Shown here: piece after piece, positions 44,960-56,804 of the stretch | How the letters are laid out: every line of letters begins with the position of its first letter | How positions within the stretch are numbered: position 1 is the stretch's first letter | NCBI GenBank assembly: GCA_945859605.1 | Contig: OX243822.1 | Location: 6,019,900 to 6,083,899, forward strand | DNA length: 64,000 nt | Direction of reading: 5' to 3' | Source: Lumbricus rubellus | Lineage: Eukaryota > Annelida > Clitellata > Crassiclitellata > Lumbricidae | Notes under the pieces: generated by a model | What the model saw: only the letters and a program-made list of their open reading frames with translations | Databases searched by the model: none | Told to the model about the DNA's origin: nothing | Position numbers and translations under genes: made by a program

Positions 44960-45309
44960 TTAAAGGGATAGGAGGAGCCGATATTTCTGTTGGTGTCGGA
45001 GCTGCGTGTATCCTCCAAGTATTTCAGAAACAAATCATAAATATCATCAGAGATTTCTACAGTGTTATCCACTGCTCATCCATAATTAGCAATTTTGCTT
45101 AAATGCTACCATTACGTTTTGTAAACTAAACTAATTTAAATAATAGGTAGGAGACGTTATTCAAATCTTAAACCAAGTCTCTAAACAAAACATTATGAGT
45201 AAATTTGTTAAGGTGGCAGCTTAAAATGTTACCATTGCCGTGTGCAAAATTAAAATGTTTTTAAAGAATGGGATGGGGACTTTTTGAAGTGTTAAGCCAC
45301 GTTTCTCTG

Positions 45310-45329
45310 AGCACTGGAATTCCAGTGCT
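45310..45329. repeat. Perfect 20-bp palindrome
   Basis: AGCACTGGAATTCCAGTGCT, a self-complementary 20-mer placed 11 bp before the long ATC microsatellite. Confidence 0.9.
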
Positions 45330-45339
45330 TAAAATGCTA

Positions 45340-45599
<260 letters not shown>

Positions 45600-47035
45600 A
45601 ATCCTTGGACCGACAGCCCGTAAGTGCCGACGCCACTCTCTGTCTGAGTTTGTCTCGTGTCACACAGCCCAGCTTCAACCGGTCCAATCAGCAGGTCCGT
45701 TCCATACCATTAACATCTTGGAGCAGCTAGACCACCTTGTCTCATTGAAGAGAATGTTGGGAGAGAAGCATGAAGGACAACCTGGGTCAATGCCCGTATG
45801 TGTCCCACGCTTGTCACTTGTGTCGTGGTTTTCGCGGATTTCTATCGTCTTGGTCTTTTACTGCCAGCGTATCGCCACCCATCTGGCAAACCTTCCTCCT
45901 TTTGTCCGGGCTTAGGACCGGCACAGGGACGTTGTTGGTTTCCTGTGGCGGAGGATGGATGCAGTTTAACGTCATGCCCAGGACCACTATTAGCCTACAA
46001 CAATGTGCAAAAAAGTTTGGGAACAATGAATGAAAGAGAAATTATGAGTAATTACTAATTTTTGTTCAATTGATAGCTTAAAACTGTAGAGTTGCAGTGT
46101 GCAAATTCCAAAAATTGTAAACAATGGGGAGCAGACTCTCTTAAATATTCAAATTATAGGCCTACTGTTTTTCTTATTACCCATCCAACATATGAATAAA
46201 CCAACACTTCTGGAATTGTCACTATCTTTGCTGAAGCCTTTAATAGATTTTCATTATGTTAATATGATCATTAATTTGTCTTTAAACAGGGTTTCAACAT
46301 GCATTCAGTTCATCTTAATTTTTCACCGTGTGCTTTGCTATGGCTGAGGAGTGAGTTGGAAGGCTGGAACTTTCTTCTAAATACAGATGAAGAAGTTCTT
46401 CAAGATCTTTGGCACGTTTTATCGTGCATTGGTGCAGTTACAGGCAATGAAGAAATTGTCAATAACAGGTCCCCACTGGTCTGCTATTGACTCGCGCAAT
46501 CCTGAACAAAGATCACGTAGATTCTTATCTCACTGACGCCAAGGCCTAAGCCTCGCTGATGTAAATGAGGCAATACGCATAGACTAGGGCTGTACTGGTA
46601 AATTTCGAGGTGAGTAGTGAGTACACGCTGACCGGAAGAAAAACCGACTGTTTTTCGTCCGAAAATTCTGCCAACTTTTTTTAGTCATCCGGCCCAAATA
46701 TCGTGCAAATGTGAAGAACTTCATGTGAGAGAAACTTATGACATTTTTCAGTCATTCGCCCGAATTTCAGGAAAATACACTTAAATACTTGCCTTTTCTT
46801 TGGGTAAGTAGGCCTATACGCTGTATACCCGCGTATACCCTCGTGTACAGACCTGGCATGGGCGGGCGGTATGGAGTCTACTGCACATAGGCCCATACCC
46901 ATTAAAAAGACTATTGCCTCTGGGATCCAACCTTAATTTGAGCGATATACTGTTTACTTAATTGGACAAATGCAACTTCTAATAACGAAACTCCTTATAA
47001 AATTGCCATTTCCACTCCCTTCGTTCGGTTGAACA
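45600..47035. other. Intergenic; one weak exon-like frame
   Basis: No assignable gene. Around 46,290-46,489 a frame (LRSELEGWNFLLNTDEEVLQ and onward) follows a plausible acceptor (TTTGTCTTTAAACAG at about 46,276-46,290). I cannot name a family and no partner exon is visible. A dispersed repeat (GGCAGCTTAAAATG...CCATTGC type) occurs near 45,215 and, diverged, near 46,075; a relative lies inside the hAT element at 57,040. Confidence 0.3.
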
Positions 47036-47265
47036 AATTTATCTCAGTCCCTTTCACTTGAACTGCCACTATGCAGAAACGTGCTTTCTCGGACCGATGG
47101 TAGAACCCTCAATCTGGAATGGCCTTCCTCTGGCACTGCTTTCTTTCTAAAAGTCCTCATCAGGCTTTCCTCTCTCATCTTAAGACAGTTTTATTTTGGC
47201 CGCGCTGAGGTTGGGAGCTTTAGTAGCCACCTTGAAGAGACGCTGTACAGATGCATTTAGCGAAT
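47036..47265 (+). mobile_element. LINE 3' end fragment, second
   Basis: A frame-broken stretch reads like the C-terminal end of a CR1/L2-type reverse transcriptase (ACGTGCTTTCTCGGACCGAT, TCTGGAATGGCCTTCCTCTG, TCATCTTAAGACAGTTTTAT). A tail GGTTGGGAGC...AAGAGACGCTGTACAG resembles that of the 40,135-40,380 fragment. Old and degenerate. Confidence 0.5.
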
Positions 47266-47779
47266 TTAATGAATTTACTCATATAGGCTAAATGTAACAT
47301 TTTTATTGTAGAAAAGCTAGCGAGTGAATTTCTATGTGCATGAAGAAACTTACGGGGGAACGGTCATCTGTCAAACCTGTAAAATCTCAGCAAACTTGGG
47401 AGAAAATGGGCACATCTTTTTCCAAACAAAAAGACAAAAGGTAGTAGCATAGCATTATTACTGTTAACACTCATCTATTCCTTTTGCTTCATCTTGTAAG
47501 TTCTTGTGAGCCAATCAAACATGTTTGAAAATCTTAAACAATAGGCCTACTGTTTGCATAAGTTTTTTTTAAGTCTGAGACAGCAATTATTAAATTTGTT
47601 TGGCCAGCCGGACGAAAGTCTAAAATTAATTAAAACTTCACCTCAATAATCTATAGATCTTGGATCTGTCTCGGTCATACATGGGCATGAGTCATGATGA
47701 GTGAGTTATTGGTGCTACTATCGATTGTAGTCAGAGTTCTTCAACAACAACAAAAACAACATCAACAACGGAAACTCTG
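47266..47779. other. 5' flank of gene 2
   Basis: AT-rich, no repeat recognised apart from an (AAC)n-like run (AACAACAACAAAAACAACAT) at about 47,743-47,763, next to the start codon. No TATA box is convincing. Confidence 0.4.
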
Positions 47780-50700
47780 ATGCGCCTGCTTGGGAGCATT
47801 AAAGCCATGGATATCGAAAACCGACTGACTGTTGTCAAGATTGTGTTGTATCTCGGTGTTCCTATTGATTCCATGTCGGAAACTTTAAGGACACCTCTGC
47901 ACTTAGCGGTTAGAGGCAATGGCTTAGAAGTTGCAAAGCTTTTGTTAGAATATGGAGCAAAGGTCGATGTGGTGGACAGAGACAGAAGGACTCCGCTGCA
48001 CTTATGTGCTGAGTTTAGTGATTCCAAAATGGCAGAGTTACTGCTGAAACACTATGATATCCGACCAAAGGCAGTTCACAAAAAGTATGAAATCTCTAGG
48101 GATTTGAATAGTCCAGAGTTTCAGCTCGTGAAACAGCTGTTAAATTGCTGGAAAGCGCAAAGAGACGAAATGCGTGCGGAATTCACTCTCACGTACAGAA
48201 TGCGCCTGGAGGACAATATGCGGTTTAATCAGAGGTTACAAAGAGATCATGACTCATGCGGTTGCATTGTATTCTTAAAAAGCGCTTACAGCGTATTTAC
48301 AAGTGATTCGCCGTTAATCGATTGGGACAAAATTTGGGATTTTCATCAAAATTATCAGCAAGGCCTGTGCAGATACCACAAAGAGCACAGTTATTATAAT
48401 TTTATGGTAAATCAACTGAACGACGATATTGACCGTTACCTGCAATATATTATGACGCGAATAGGCAAACTGTTGAAGCTTGTACACGCAGATATTGCCA
48501 CTCTTCTGCATCTTGCAGTTGCATATTGCTGTTGTTCACAAATCTTTGACGAGTTTCGTCTGAACCTGACTCGAATGAATGATAAGAACCCACAATGGCA
48601 AATCATGCAGAAGGAATATGAGTGGTTGGTTCATTTTTTCAAGCTATTATTGGAACACATAGATGAGCACGGAGAACATTTCATGAGACTTGTCGATCAA
48701 AACTCGAGTAACGAATGCAATCAATCCAGAACGCTTCGAATAACAAAACACTTGATATTATATGTTAATAGAAAAGATAGCGAGGGTTACGACGCTCTGT
48801 TGAAAGCAGTGGAATTCAATCGGTCAGACGTTGTAAAGTTGCTGCTGGAGAATGGCGCAGAATCTTGCTCAATTACCTCACAAGGTTATACGGCGATGCA
48901 TATAGCAGTAAATTTGTTTCACAATGTGTTAGGCGCGTCAAACGCCGTTGAAATGATAGTGGCTTTGTTAACATCTGGAAAATTCAAGATTAACGCGATG
49001 ACCTTCAAAGCAGAGACGCCTCTCCATCTGGCGATATGTAACTGTGGTTGTGGACTTTCTAGACAAGATTCAGAGAAGATCCAGCGTCGGAGGAAAATAG
49101 AAGACCGTGTCATTTCAGAACTTCTGAAAAATAAAGCAAATGTCAATCAACAGGACTGTGAAGGCATGACGCCATTAATGATAGCTACTGAGCGCGACTG
49201 TGATCACATAGTTAAGGTGATGCTGAATGGGACTTTTGACGCAGTTGATTTAGACTTACGAGATAAATATGGAGAAACTGCTTTGATCAAAGCGGCGAGG
49301 ATGCATCACATTGAGATTATGAAAGAACTAGTGAATTCCGGGGCTCGAGTTGATCTACAGGACAATCGTGGGTTTACAGCTCTACACGCGGCCCTACATG
49401 ACCAAGACGAATTAACAAGCCTATTGGGACGCTTCGAAAACAAATCTCAAGATATTGACCAAGGAAATAATGAAATAAACCGAGAGACCTACATTGGAGC
49501 TGACGACGGCACTTTGATCACAGTCGAAAGTAGCATACATGGGGAAGGAGATGGCGACAGAAATCTAAAAAGTGCTATGATTAGGATTCTCTCACACGAC
49601 GGACATCAGATGGAAACCTTGGATTTCGCCCACAACACGCCATTTGACTTCTTAATGGATTCAGAAGTTCGGTCCAGCAGAAGTCAAGAGGAAGTATATG
49701 AGTGCCTAGATAAAATCAGAAATGAAAACAGTCTCTGTAAAGACACACCATACCAACTGATCAGTCGTTGGATGCATATGGAGAGGCGACGTCAATCTCC
49801 ATTATTCTGGCTAGCCGCTGTTTGCATCAAGATTGCAGAACACAAAAATACCCAACCAACAGAAGCAGAGATAATTGCAAAGATTCAAGATAACAAGAGA
49901 AGAACAGTGTTACACTATGCAGCCATTTTATCTGGCTTTGATCAGTTAGTAGATAGAGGTTCTGTCTTCAAGTCTCTGTTGAGCTCAGGCTGCAAAATAG
50001 ATGCAAGAGATATCTACCAACGGACACCGATGCATTATCTGGATGTTTCAAACAGCGACCTGCTTCTTGGAACAGTCGAATTGATTGGGATCGAGTCATC
50101 GATGCAAGAACAATTGATATTCAAAGACAATGTATTCAAAATGGAAGATGTCGACGATAAGACAATAAAAGAATTGCAAAGTTTGAGAAAAGAGCATGCT
50201 GAAAGAGAAAGGATCAGAACAAATGACTATCACAAGGCAGTAAAAGCAGTAGACCTATATAAAATGAGCCACGATAGCGACTCATTACGTATATTCAAAG
50301 CAGGCAAGTATAATTCTGAAACAAATATTTCTTGGTCCATATGGACGACAGGTATTGCCGATTATGCACATCGCAATACTCTGACACAATGCCTGACAGA
50401 AGAGATACATAAATTCATTGAGAGATTGGCAAATGCCATCGAAAGAAAAGAACCATATTTTAAATGCCAACCGATTTTAGTGGGAAGTGCATTTGAAGGA
50501 ACGAAAATCGATTCACCTGATGAATTCGACTTTGATCTCATCCTCACCAAATTTGACAATCTTGTTGAAGTGATCCCATCGCCAGTTGCTCCAGAAGGCT
50601 TTGTTAATCTGAAGAAAAAGTCAACTATTCATCTAGAAGAAGATGCAGAAAAATTCTTTAATAAAGATGGAACTTTTCTGACTAATGAAATAAATTGTAG

Positions 50701-51721
50701 ATTTCAAATCGCATTCAGTAAAGTCCTACGAGATCCATCTTTTTGGGATGAAGAGCATCTCTTTGAATCGACAGAAGCTGAAGAGGCAACGAAACGGTTT
50801 GTCCGGTGGTACGACAGACACATGAATGGTAGAGGACACCGAGACTTAACAGATCAGCGTATTAATCCGAGCCTATGCACAACTATTCGACTTAAACAGA
50901 CTCGAGCGATTGACGGCAAGTATCTACTGAATGATATATCACTGGATCTAGTTCCATGCATTCATGTGGATGGTTGGTGGCCAGACAAAGCAAAGCCTGG
51001 TATAAGTGATGCCTTAAAATCTAGCGGATGCAATCTGGTGTTTGATCAGCCGCAGCGTAAATATCCGTGGGTTCCTTTCGGCGAGAATTACGCCAGAATA
51101 TCTTTTGCTCCAGTGGAAAGTCAAATAATCAGAGATAGTTCACCTACAGCGAAGGCAGCCTACATGGTATGCAAACATCTGATTAACGACAAGCATAAGA
51201 TGACTTATGCTCTGAAAACGTGTCTCTTGTTTTGCATTGAAGCCCTAGATGTTGAAAATGAAAGGTGTCTTGACGGCGAGACGAATTACAGCTCTTTAAC
51301 ACCCGAAGAACTCAGTTTGTGGGTAGAAAAACTGATGCGATGTTACCTGACGTTCTTTCTGCAAGACTTTTGTCCGTGTTACCTGATGCCGTCGTTTTGT
51401 CTGCCCATCGGAGATTTCTTAAAATCCAATCACATGTTGCTATATGTAACTGACGAAAGTGATTACGAATTCTTAAACAGAGTAAATAAAAATTATCGTT
51501 GCTGTGTTCGCGAAGTCTACAGTGCCAACTTCGACCTTTTTAGAAGAGTTTGTACCCATGACACAAACATTCCTCTTCCAAAACCACAACCCTTGTGGGA
51601 AAACTTCAATCGTTGTGAATTCATATCAGCACTCAGAAAAGGTGAACAGCGCATCCAAGAGAGTAGAAATGGACGTAGGCCTAGTTATAATGAACTAGAG
51701 ATTGTAGAAGAAATTCAATAG
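47780..51721 (+). CDS. Ankyrin-repeat Mab-21/cGAS-like nucleotidyltransferase, gene 2 (intact)
   Basis: 1,313 residues in one exon. Ankyrin repeats lie at about 36-100, 335-375, 412-425, 455-560 and 706-760. A nucleotidyltransferase of the Mab-21/cGAS family fills about 870-1,280: Gly902-Ser903 of the GS motif, the acidic pair Glu915 and Asp917 in DSPDEFDFDLIL, and Asp1056 in ISLDLVPC as the third metal ligand. A C-terminal Mab-21 helical segment includes KTCLLFCIEALD. The triad is complete, so catalysis is plausible. cGAS-like receptors make cyclic dinucleotide alarms on sensing foreign nucleic acid; whether this protein does so is unknown. No Zn-ribbon thumb typical of vertebrate cGAS is evident. 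Gene 1 starts a few codons earlier by alignment, where gene 2 has ACA at the equivalent codon, so its start was relocated or lies in an unseen exon. Confidence 0.93.
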   Translation: MRLLGSIKAMDIENRLTVVKIVLYLGVPIDSMSETLRTPLHLAVRGNGLEVAKLLLEYGAKVDVVDRDRRTPLHLCAEFSDSKMAELLLKHYDIRPKAVHKKYEISRDLNSPEFQLVKQLLNCWKAQRDEMRAEFTLTYRMRLEDNMRFNQRLQRDHDSCGCIVFLKSAYSVFTSDSPLIDWDKIWDFHQNYQQGLCRYHKEHSYYNFMVNQLNDDIDRYLQYIMTRIGKLLKLVHADIATLLHLAVAYCCCSQIFDEFRLNLTRMNDKNPQWQIMQKEYEWLVHFFKLLLEHIDEHGEHFMRLVDQNSSNECNQSRTLRITKHLILYVNRKDSEGYDALLKAVEFNRSDVVKLLLENGAESCSITSQGYTAMHIAVNLFHNVLGASNAVEMIVALLTSGKFKINAMTFKAETPLHLAICNCGCGLSRQDSEKIQRRRKIEDRVISELLKNKANVNQQDCEGMTPLMIATERDCDHIVKVMLNGTFDAVDLDLRDKYGETALIKAARMHHIEIMKELVNSGARVDLQDNRGFTALHAALHDQDELTSLLGRFENKSQDIDQGNNEINRETYIGADDGTLITVESSIHGEGDGDRNLKSAMIRILSHDGHQMETLDFAHNTPFDFLMDSEVRSSRSQEEVYECLDKIRNENSLCKDTPYQLISRWMHMERRRQSPLFWLAAVCIKIAEHKNTQPTEAEIIAKIQDNKRRTVLHYAAILSGFDQLVDRGSVFKSLLSSGCKIDARDIYQRTPMHYLDVSNSDLLLGTVELIGIESSMQEQLIFKDNVFKMEDVDDKTIKELQSLRKEHAERERIRTNDYHKAVKAVDLYKMSHDSDSLRIFKAGKYNSETNISWSIWTTGIADYAHRNTLTQCLTEEIHKFIERLANAIERKEPYFKCQPILVGSAFEGTKIDSPDEFDFDLILTKFDNLVEVIPSPVAPEGFVNLKKKSTIHLEEDAEKFFNKDGTFLTNEINCRFQIAFSKVLRDPSFWDEEHLFESTEAEEATKRFVRWYDRHMNGRGHRDLTDQRINPSLCTTIRLKQTRAIDGKYLLNDISLDLVPCIHVDGWWPDKAKPGISDALKSSGCNLVFDQPQRKYPWVPFGENYARISFAPVESQIIRDSSPTAKAAYMVCKHLINDKHKMTYALKTCLLFCIEALDVENERCLDGETNYSSLTPEELSLWVEKLMRCYLTFFLQDFCPCYLMPSFCLPIGDFLKSNHMLLYVTDESDYEFLNRVNKNYRCCVREVYSANFDLFRRVCTHDTNIPLPKPQPLWENFNRCEFISALRKGEQRIQESRNGRRPSYNELEIVEEIQ

Positions 51722-51799
51722 GAACCGGCATGTTCTGAAGAACAAAGGACGTGTAGGCCTAGTGACCCTCGGAAACTGCGACATGATCAAGACTCCATT

Positions 51800-51935
51800 T
51801 TCTTTCAACTCATATGATTTTTTAATCTGTCATCTTCAGCAAAAATCAACCACATGTGTAGGCCTCTATCAGGCAATCAACTAAGCTTAAGATTGCTGAA
51901 AAAGAGTCGGATCACAACTCCGTTACCATCAAGAA
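51800..51935. repeat. Gene-family 3' flank, copy 2
   Basis: Counterpart of 38,971-39,160. At about 51,935 it gives the empty site for the SINE found at 39,161. Confidence 0.6.
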
Positions 51936-51944
51936 GCTCAAGTA

Positions 51945-52150
51945 GATATGATGATGCCATTGCAATGTTTTCCGATGTTCTTCCTGCGTCACTAATTGCC
52001 AAGTTTTTTGTTGCCAATTAGATACTTCTTAACATCCAAACACAATGTCATGTAACATGGAAACGCCTACGTTTTTTTAAATGAAGAGTATCAAAGTTAT
52101 AGCGCCATCGATGCTAACTTTGAGCTTTCTCGAAGAGTTTCCTTTGTTTG
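51945..52150 (+). pseudogene. Decayed 3' fragment of an ankyrin/cGAS-like gene, second copy
   Basis: CAATGTTTTCCGATGTTCTT, ATCCAAACACAATGTCATGT and ATGCTAACTTTGAGCTTTCT match, in order, the C-terminal coding region of gene 2 (about 51,340-51,545) and the remnant at 39,292-39,520. Multiple indels and stops. Confidence 0.65.
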
Positions 52151-53984
52151 GAAGTTTTGATTATGATGAATTTGCTTTTGCAGTTTGTTTTTTAAACTAG
52201 CACTAAATTATACGAACGATGCTATTAATTAATATTTTACTTAATAACCTTAACTAGAGAAAGATACTAATCAGTGTTACTGTTTAAATCAATTTTTATG
52301 AATTACTGCAGTCTATGTAACCTATAATAGTATATGTCTTCTGCAGTTGTAGCCTCATGGTGAACTCAATATTTTGCTTATTTTTACGAACGATGATCAA
52401 CTCATTGAGATAGTTTGTGAACAACCTCAATGAGCTGCAGAGACGTAAGATGGGTTTCTATAATCCCAAAAAATAAGCTGCACTTGCATAATCACTCTTG
52501 TCATTTTTTAAAAATCTTTACAGTTGCTCAGCGCATATATCTGCGCTCAGGAACTCATACCTCTCTGGTTATCATTCAATAAGGAAGTGTCGGAACTTGC
52601 CAACGTCCAGTATATTTAGCTATAGACCAGTGCAAAGACATCTGCTTTCCGTCGATATCGCAACGAGGCGAGACTTGTGGCTATGGGATTGTTAGCTGTG
52701 GCTGGGTTGGGAGCGCCTCTGTGTAGTTTTCTTGAAGAGGCGCTATAGGACCTATAAATTCTAGAGAAGAACGATTATTGTGCGCAATTTTTCGCAGCGC
52801 TAATGATTTTTATTTTCGTTCATCTTATATTGTCCTACAAAAGTGTCTTTTAAAACACATTGCAGGCTATAATTGTAGGCTATTATATAATGAAAATTAA
52901 TTTTAAAAAAAATTTATTCAGCAAAGCCTTTCAGAAGCGCATATGTTCTTGACATCCTATATAGGCCTAACTATTTAAAATGGAGTGCAGCGAGTGTTAC
53001 ACAGATTGCCAATTAATGGAAATATTCGTCTTTTTTACTACTGTCATTGATGTTTTATTGATGCCAATCCCAGAGTTATATAATTAAGCTCCAAATTACA
53101 CTTCTAGCAAATGTCCACGACCTTTATATGCGTAGTGATTTGGAGTGGTGCTTGTTTGTGATTGGTAGGCCTAAACTTTGACTTGAAAAGTCTCCAAAAG
53201 ATGCAACCAACGAGACTAACATCCATGGAAATTTATAAAAATGTTTGACATCTTTACCATCGAATCAAACGGCATTATCACTTTATCCGTTTGATCGTGT
53301 AGACCTATTGTAAGAATAATACATGCCTTGTGAAATTATTTGTATTATCCTTTAAAATTGCTAACAAATTTCGGCTATTTGTGATAGGAACAAGCAGTTT
53401 TCACCTAACTTCAAAACTTAATTTAGCTATTGACAGGTTAAAGTACGACTATTTATATGGCGCCGTTACACAGTCATGCCGTAACAAGGGCGCCTTACAA
53501 AGCAGTGCATCTATTGGAGAGTGCAACTGTAACCAAGGTCCTTCGGTAAGACACAGACTATGCACAATAAGTCAAATCAAGCTGATTCGAAAGTAACGCG
53601 TTTTGCCACACGCACCCGTCGCATCGTCTCACTCTTAACCCATTAGCGCCCATTGGTCCCATTTGGGAACACTCGGGCGGATGTAAGCCACTCAGTCTTG
53701 TCCATACACTGTTCAACCCCGAACAAGATATGAACTGAGAGGCACACATTGTTCTCGATTTCTGAGCGAATGATCATACAGTCGAGAGTTCAAACCCATC
53801 CAGAGTAGGAAATTTAATTTGGTTCGAGATTTCTGTTTCGCCTGCACCCAAAACATATTCCGTGGCTAAGAAAATTAATGCGCTAACACATCATACCGAT
53901 GGTTGCCTCTCCGGTTAGCTCAGTGGGTTGATCTTCTTCCAGAAATTCGATAAATATAGTCTACAAGCACAGATGTCTAACGTT
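52151..53984. other. Intergenic; gene-unit duplication end and old repeats
   Basis: 52,150-52,760 matches 39,521-40,120 as part of the duplicated unit and ends in a LINE/SINE-type tail (TGGGAGCGCCTCTGTGTAG...AGGCGCTATAGG, 52,708-52,750). From 52,760 to 53,984 there is no supported gene. A tRNA A-box-like piece (CCGGTTAGCTCAGTGGG) lies at about 53,910-53,926 without a B box. Confidence 0.45.
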
Positions 53985-54689
53985 CTTCCAGAGATAGGCC
54001 TAATTGATCAGAATCGAGGTAAACTCACACAGTTCAATCTCATTGATACATGTGTTCTACAAAACAGCAGCGAAAAATGAAGCACTGTATTACTCAAGAG
54101 TCTTCCTTCGCACGTTATAAAAAAGCACAGCCTTGACTCGCGAATCTTCCTCCGCCAGTTACCAAAAACCGTGGCTTCATTCTATAATCTAGCACATTTT
54201 ACGCCTACTTGAATTCAATTATACAAATGCAGACTTACACTAGCACGTTAAAATGATGATTGGGAAGTAGGCTTTAACCAAACGTAACTGCCACGGTGGA
54301 TGAATTTAGAGACCTGTTCGGGTATGGAAACCTTTTGACCTCGGACTGACCTCTTCGTCCAAAGCTATTATCCAGAGGTAGGCTACTTGGTCGGGTCCAG
54401 GAAGAAACCTTAAAGAATATGCGTTGGTGGATAGTTACCCATTGAACGCCCCAATGAACTCGCCAATTGAACTCGTCAAACCCACTCAACCCGAAGGCAT
54501 GGGAGCTTTGCAGTCGAAAGAGCAGTAGCTCAGACAACATACATGTAGCTCAAAGGTGTGAGCCATAATAAGGCTATTATTACAATACAGTACAACACAA
54601 CGGCAATTTTAAATCGCCCATCTTGCAAAGCTCATAAGTCCCCATGCCTAGACGGTGCAACTGTAATAATTTGTGTCGCAGAGCAATTG

Positions 54690-54822
54690 TGATTAAAAGA
54701 CTTGCTCGAGGTCCCTACACACTAGTACACAGTAACCGCCTCGGACGGGGATCGAACCCGCACAGTGCCGTACTATCCGTGTTACAGGCCGACCCCTCTA
54801 ACCAACTGGCCACCGTGATTCA
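54690..54822 (-). repeat. tRNA-derived SINE (family 1), best-preserved tRNA head
   Basis: On the minus strand: GGTGGCCAGTTGGTTAGAGG (A-box region), then GGGTTCGATCCCCGT (B box) and GTAGGGACC. The cloverleaf is incomplete, and the family-specific body follows, so I call it a SINE and not a tRNA gene. Confidence 0.7.
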
Positions 54823-55974
54823 CATAATTTTTTTTTTGGTTCAAGCCTAGGCACGGCGTTGGATAGGAAAATCACACTTCAGTGACAAGTTGACAATCCT
54901 CTTTCTGTATTCGCAGCACGTAGAATAAATCGTTTAACCTGTTGACAGAGGTCTCTGATATAAAGTGTTGTGGTGTCCAATAGGATGCGAAGTCTTAATA
55001 AGTTTACCCGTGCACAGTGATGCTTAATCAACTGAAGAGACTCTTTAGCGAATGGAGTGTGCAATAAAACTACATGTACTTGGTAACCAAACAGCTCGTC
55101 GTTTAAAAGAACAAACACACCTGCATAGGTCAGAAAACGAGTCATGTCACTTCAGTTAATTTATTTCGGAAATGGTTGTGTGCTACATAATTCATAAGCT
55201 TAAGCTTATATTGCTCATGATAGTTCTGTAGGCTACTCGTCGGTCTTCACGTCAACGTAATCTTGAACAAGCGCGACTGACTTTCTTAGGCTAAGACGAC
55301 GCGTATTTTATTAGCTGTCCTTAGCTTTAAAAGATCGATTTTTCGAGTGAAATATCCTGAATAATCGCGTCAGATGTCCTTAGCTTAAATAGAGCATAAC
55401 AAATTGATCGATTTTTCGAGTGAAAAATCCATCCTGAATAATCGCGGCATGTGTAGGCTACATGTACATCAGTATCAAAGAGAGACGCTGTGCTGTTGAC
55501 TTCGTGTAAGATGCGGCATCTAAAGCAGAGAAACTCTACTTACAATCGATTAGGCCTAGGCCTATAGGTCAAGCTTAATAACAGTTTGTAGAACATCCTT
55601 ATCTTGCAAAACACGAGCAAAAGCACTGCGTTAAATATTGCTCGGTGAAGACTCTTTCGATGGAAAAAGGTATTCGTTGAGAATTATTCAGCAGGATCGT
55701 CGAAATTCGGCACTTGGATATCCACACAGCAAGACAGAAGGACTGAGAAGGTATTAGTAGACTGAACTATTCGTATCATGTAGACCTACACACTACCCAG
55801 GGTCACATCAGGGCTAGTGCGGACCATGGTGCTAGGCGCTCAGTGTTTAATCTAGTCCCTCTGCTTGGGGGTGGATCCAGGTTGCTGGGGGAGGGGCAAC
55901 TGCAAGGACGGGCCACCGTTTGGCGTGAGGCCAACCGCTCAGGTGCATGGCGCTGACACTGATCAGCGTGTGAG

Positions 55975-56060
55975 CAGTTGCGAGTGAAGTCCGGGCTCAG
56001 GATGGCTCAATATAGATTCGAACCTGCAACCTTCCGGCTCCAATTAAGGCACCGAACAAT
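55975..56060 (-). repeat. tRNA-like SINE fragment (family 1)
   Basis: Minus-strand GGTTGCAGGTTCGAATC, corresponding to 2,930-3,055 in copy A. It provides the unpalindromed reference for that place. Confidence 0.5.
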
Positions 56061-56804
56061 AACATACACCACCGTGCCCCGCATGAATATGCATTCCACA
56101 CCAAAATTCATGCTGTAAACACTGGATTTAACTTTTATTTTTTTTGTAAAACTCTTGTCAACTTTTTTCTGATGACCTTTTTAATATTTTATTACAAATC
56201 GATGCAATAGGCCAAACTCACAATTGCAGACATCTGATATTCTGATGACATTTCTAAAAAACATATCATCCAATTTTTTCCTCTGTTTCTTAATTCTACC
56301 AGTGGATGACTCTTTTCATTGCATCTAACAATCATCAACAATTTTTCTGTGGGGAAATTTCGCTCTCTGGGAGGGGCGGAGGCGACGTTTAGATTAAACA
56401 ATGCTGGGCACTATAGTCTCGATGCGATCCTAGTGACCAGAGCAATGCATTGTCTGTGACCGATGCGAATTACAGACTTTTAAATTAGGCCTATGTTAAA
56501 GTGCATGTGATTTTAGTTAACACGATACGCAGGTTCAGGTCTAATTCAACGCGAAATGTCTGAATTAAGTCGTCTCATTTCTTCTCCATATAGCCTATCT
56601 TCGATTACCAATGTGATTACACTACAAGGACTAAAACCTATCCTTTCTCAACTCTCCGATTATTCACCACGCATATAGGCCTACATGTAATTATTTATAA
56701 GTGCGGCCCTCAAAGCTGTGGGCTCGATGTGCTGCGGCGCTTTTAGCACCCACCTAAAATGCGGGCCTGCATAATTATACCACTCGTCTCATTCTGGATG
56801 CCTC

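Noticed and set aside
53905..53930. tRNA gene from the TTAGCTCAGTGGG A-box motif
   Set aside because: No B box or 3' half follows; an isolated tRNA-like scrap.
54690..54822. Functional tRNA gene on the minus strand
   Set aside because: A and B boxes are present but the cloverleaf is incomplete, and the family-specific SINE body and other copies show it is a retroposon.
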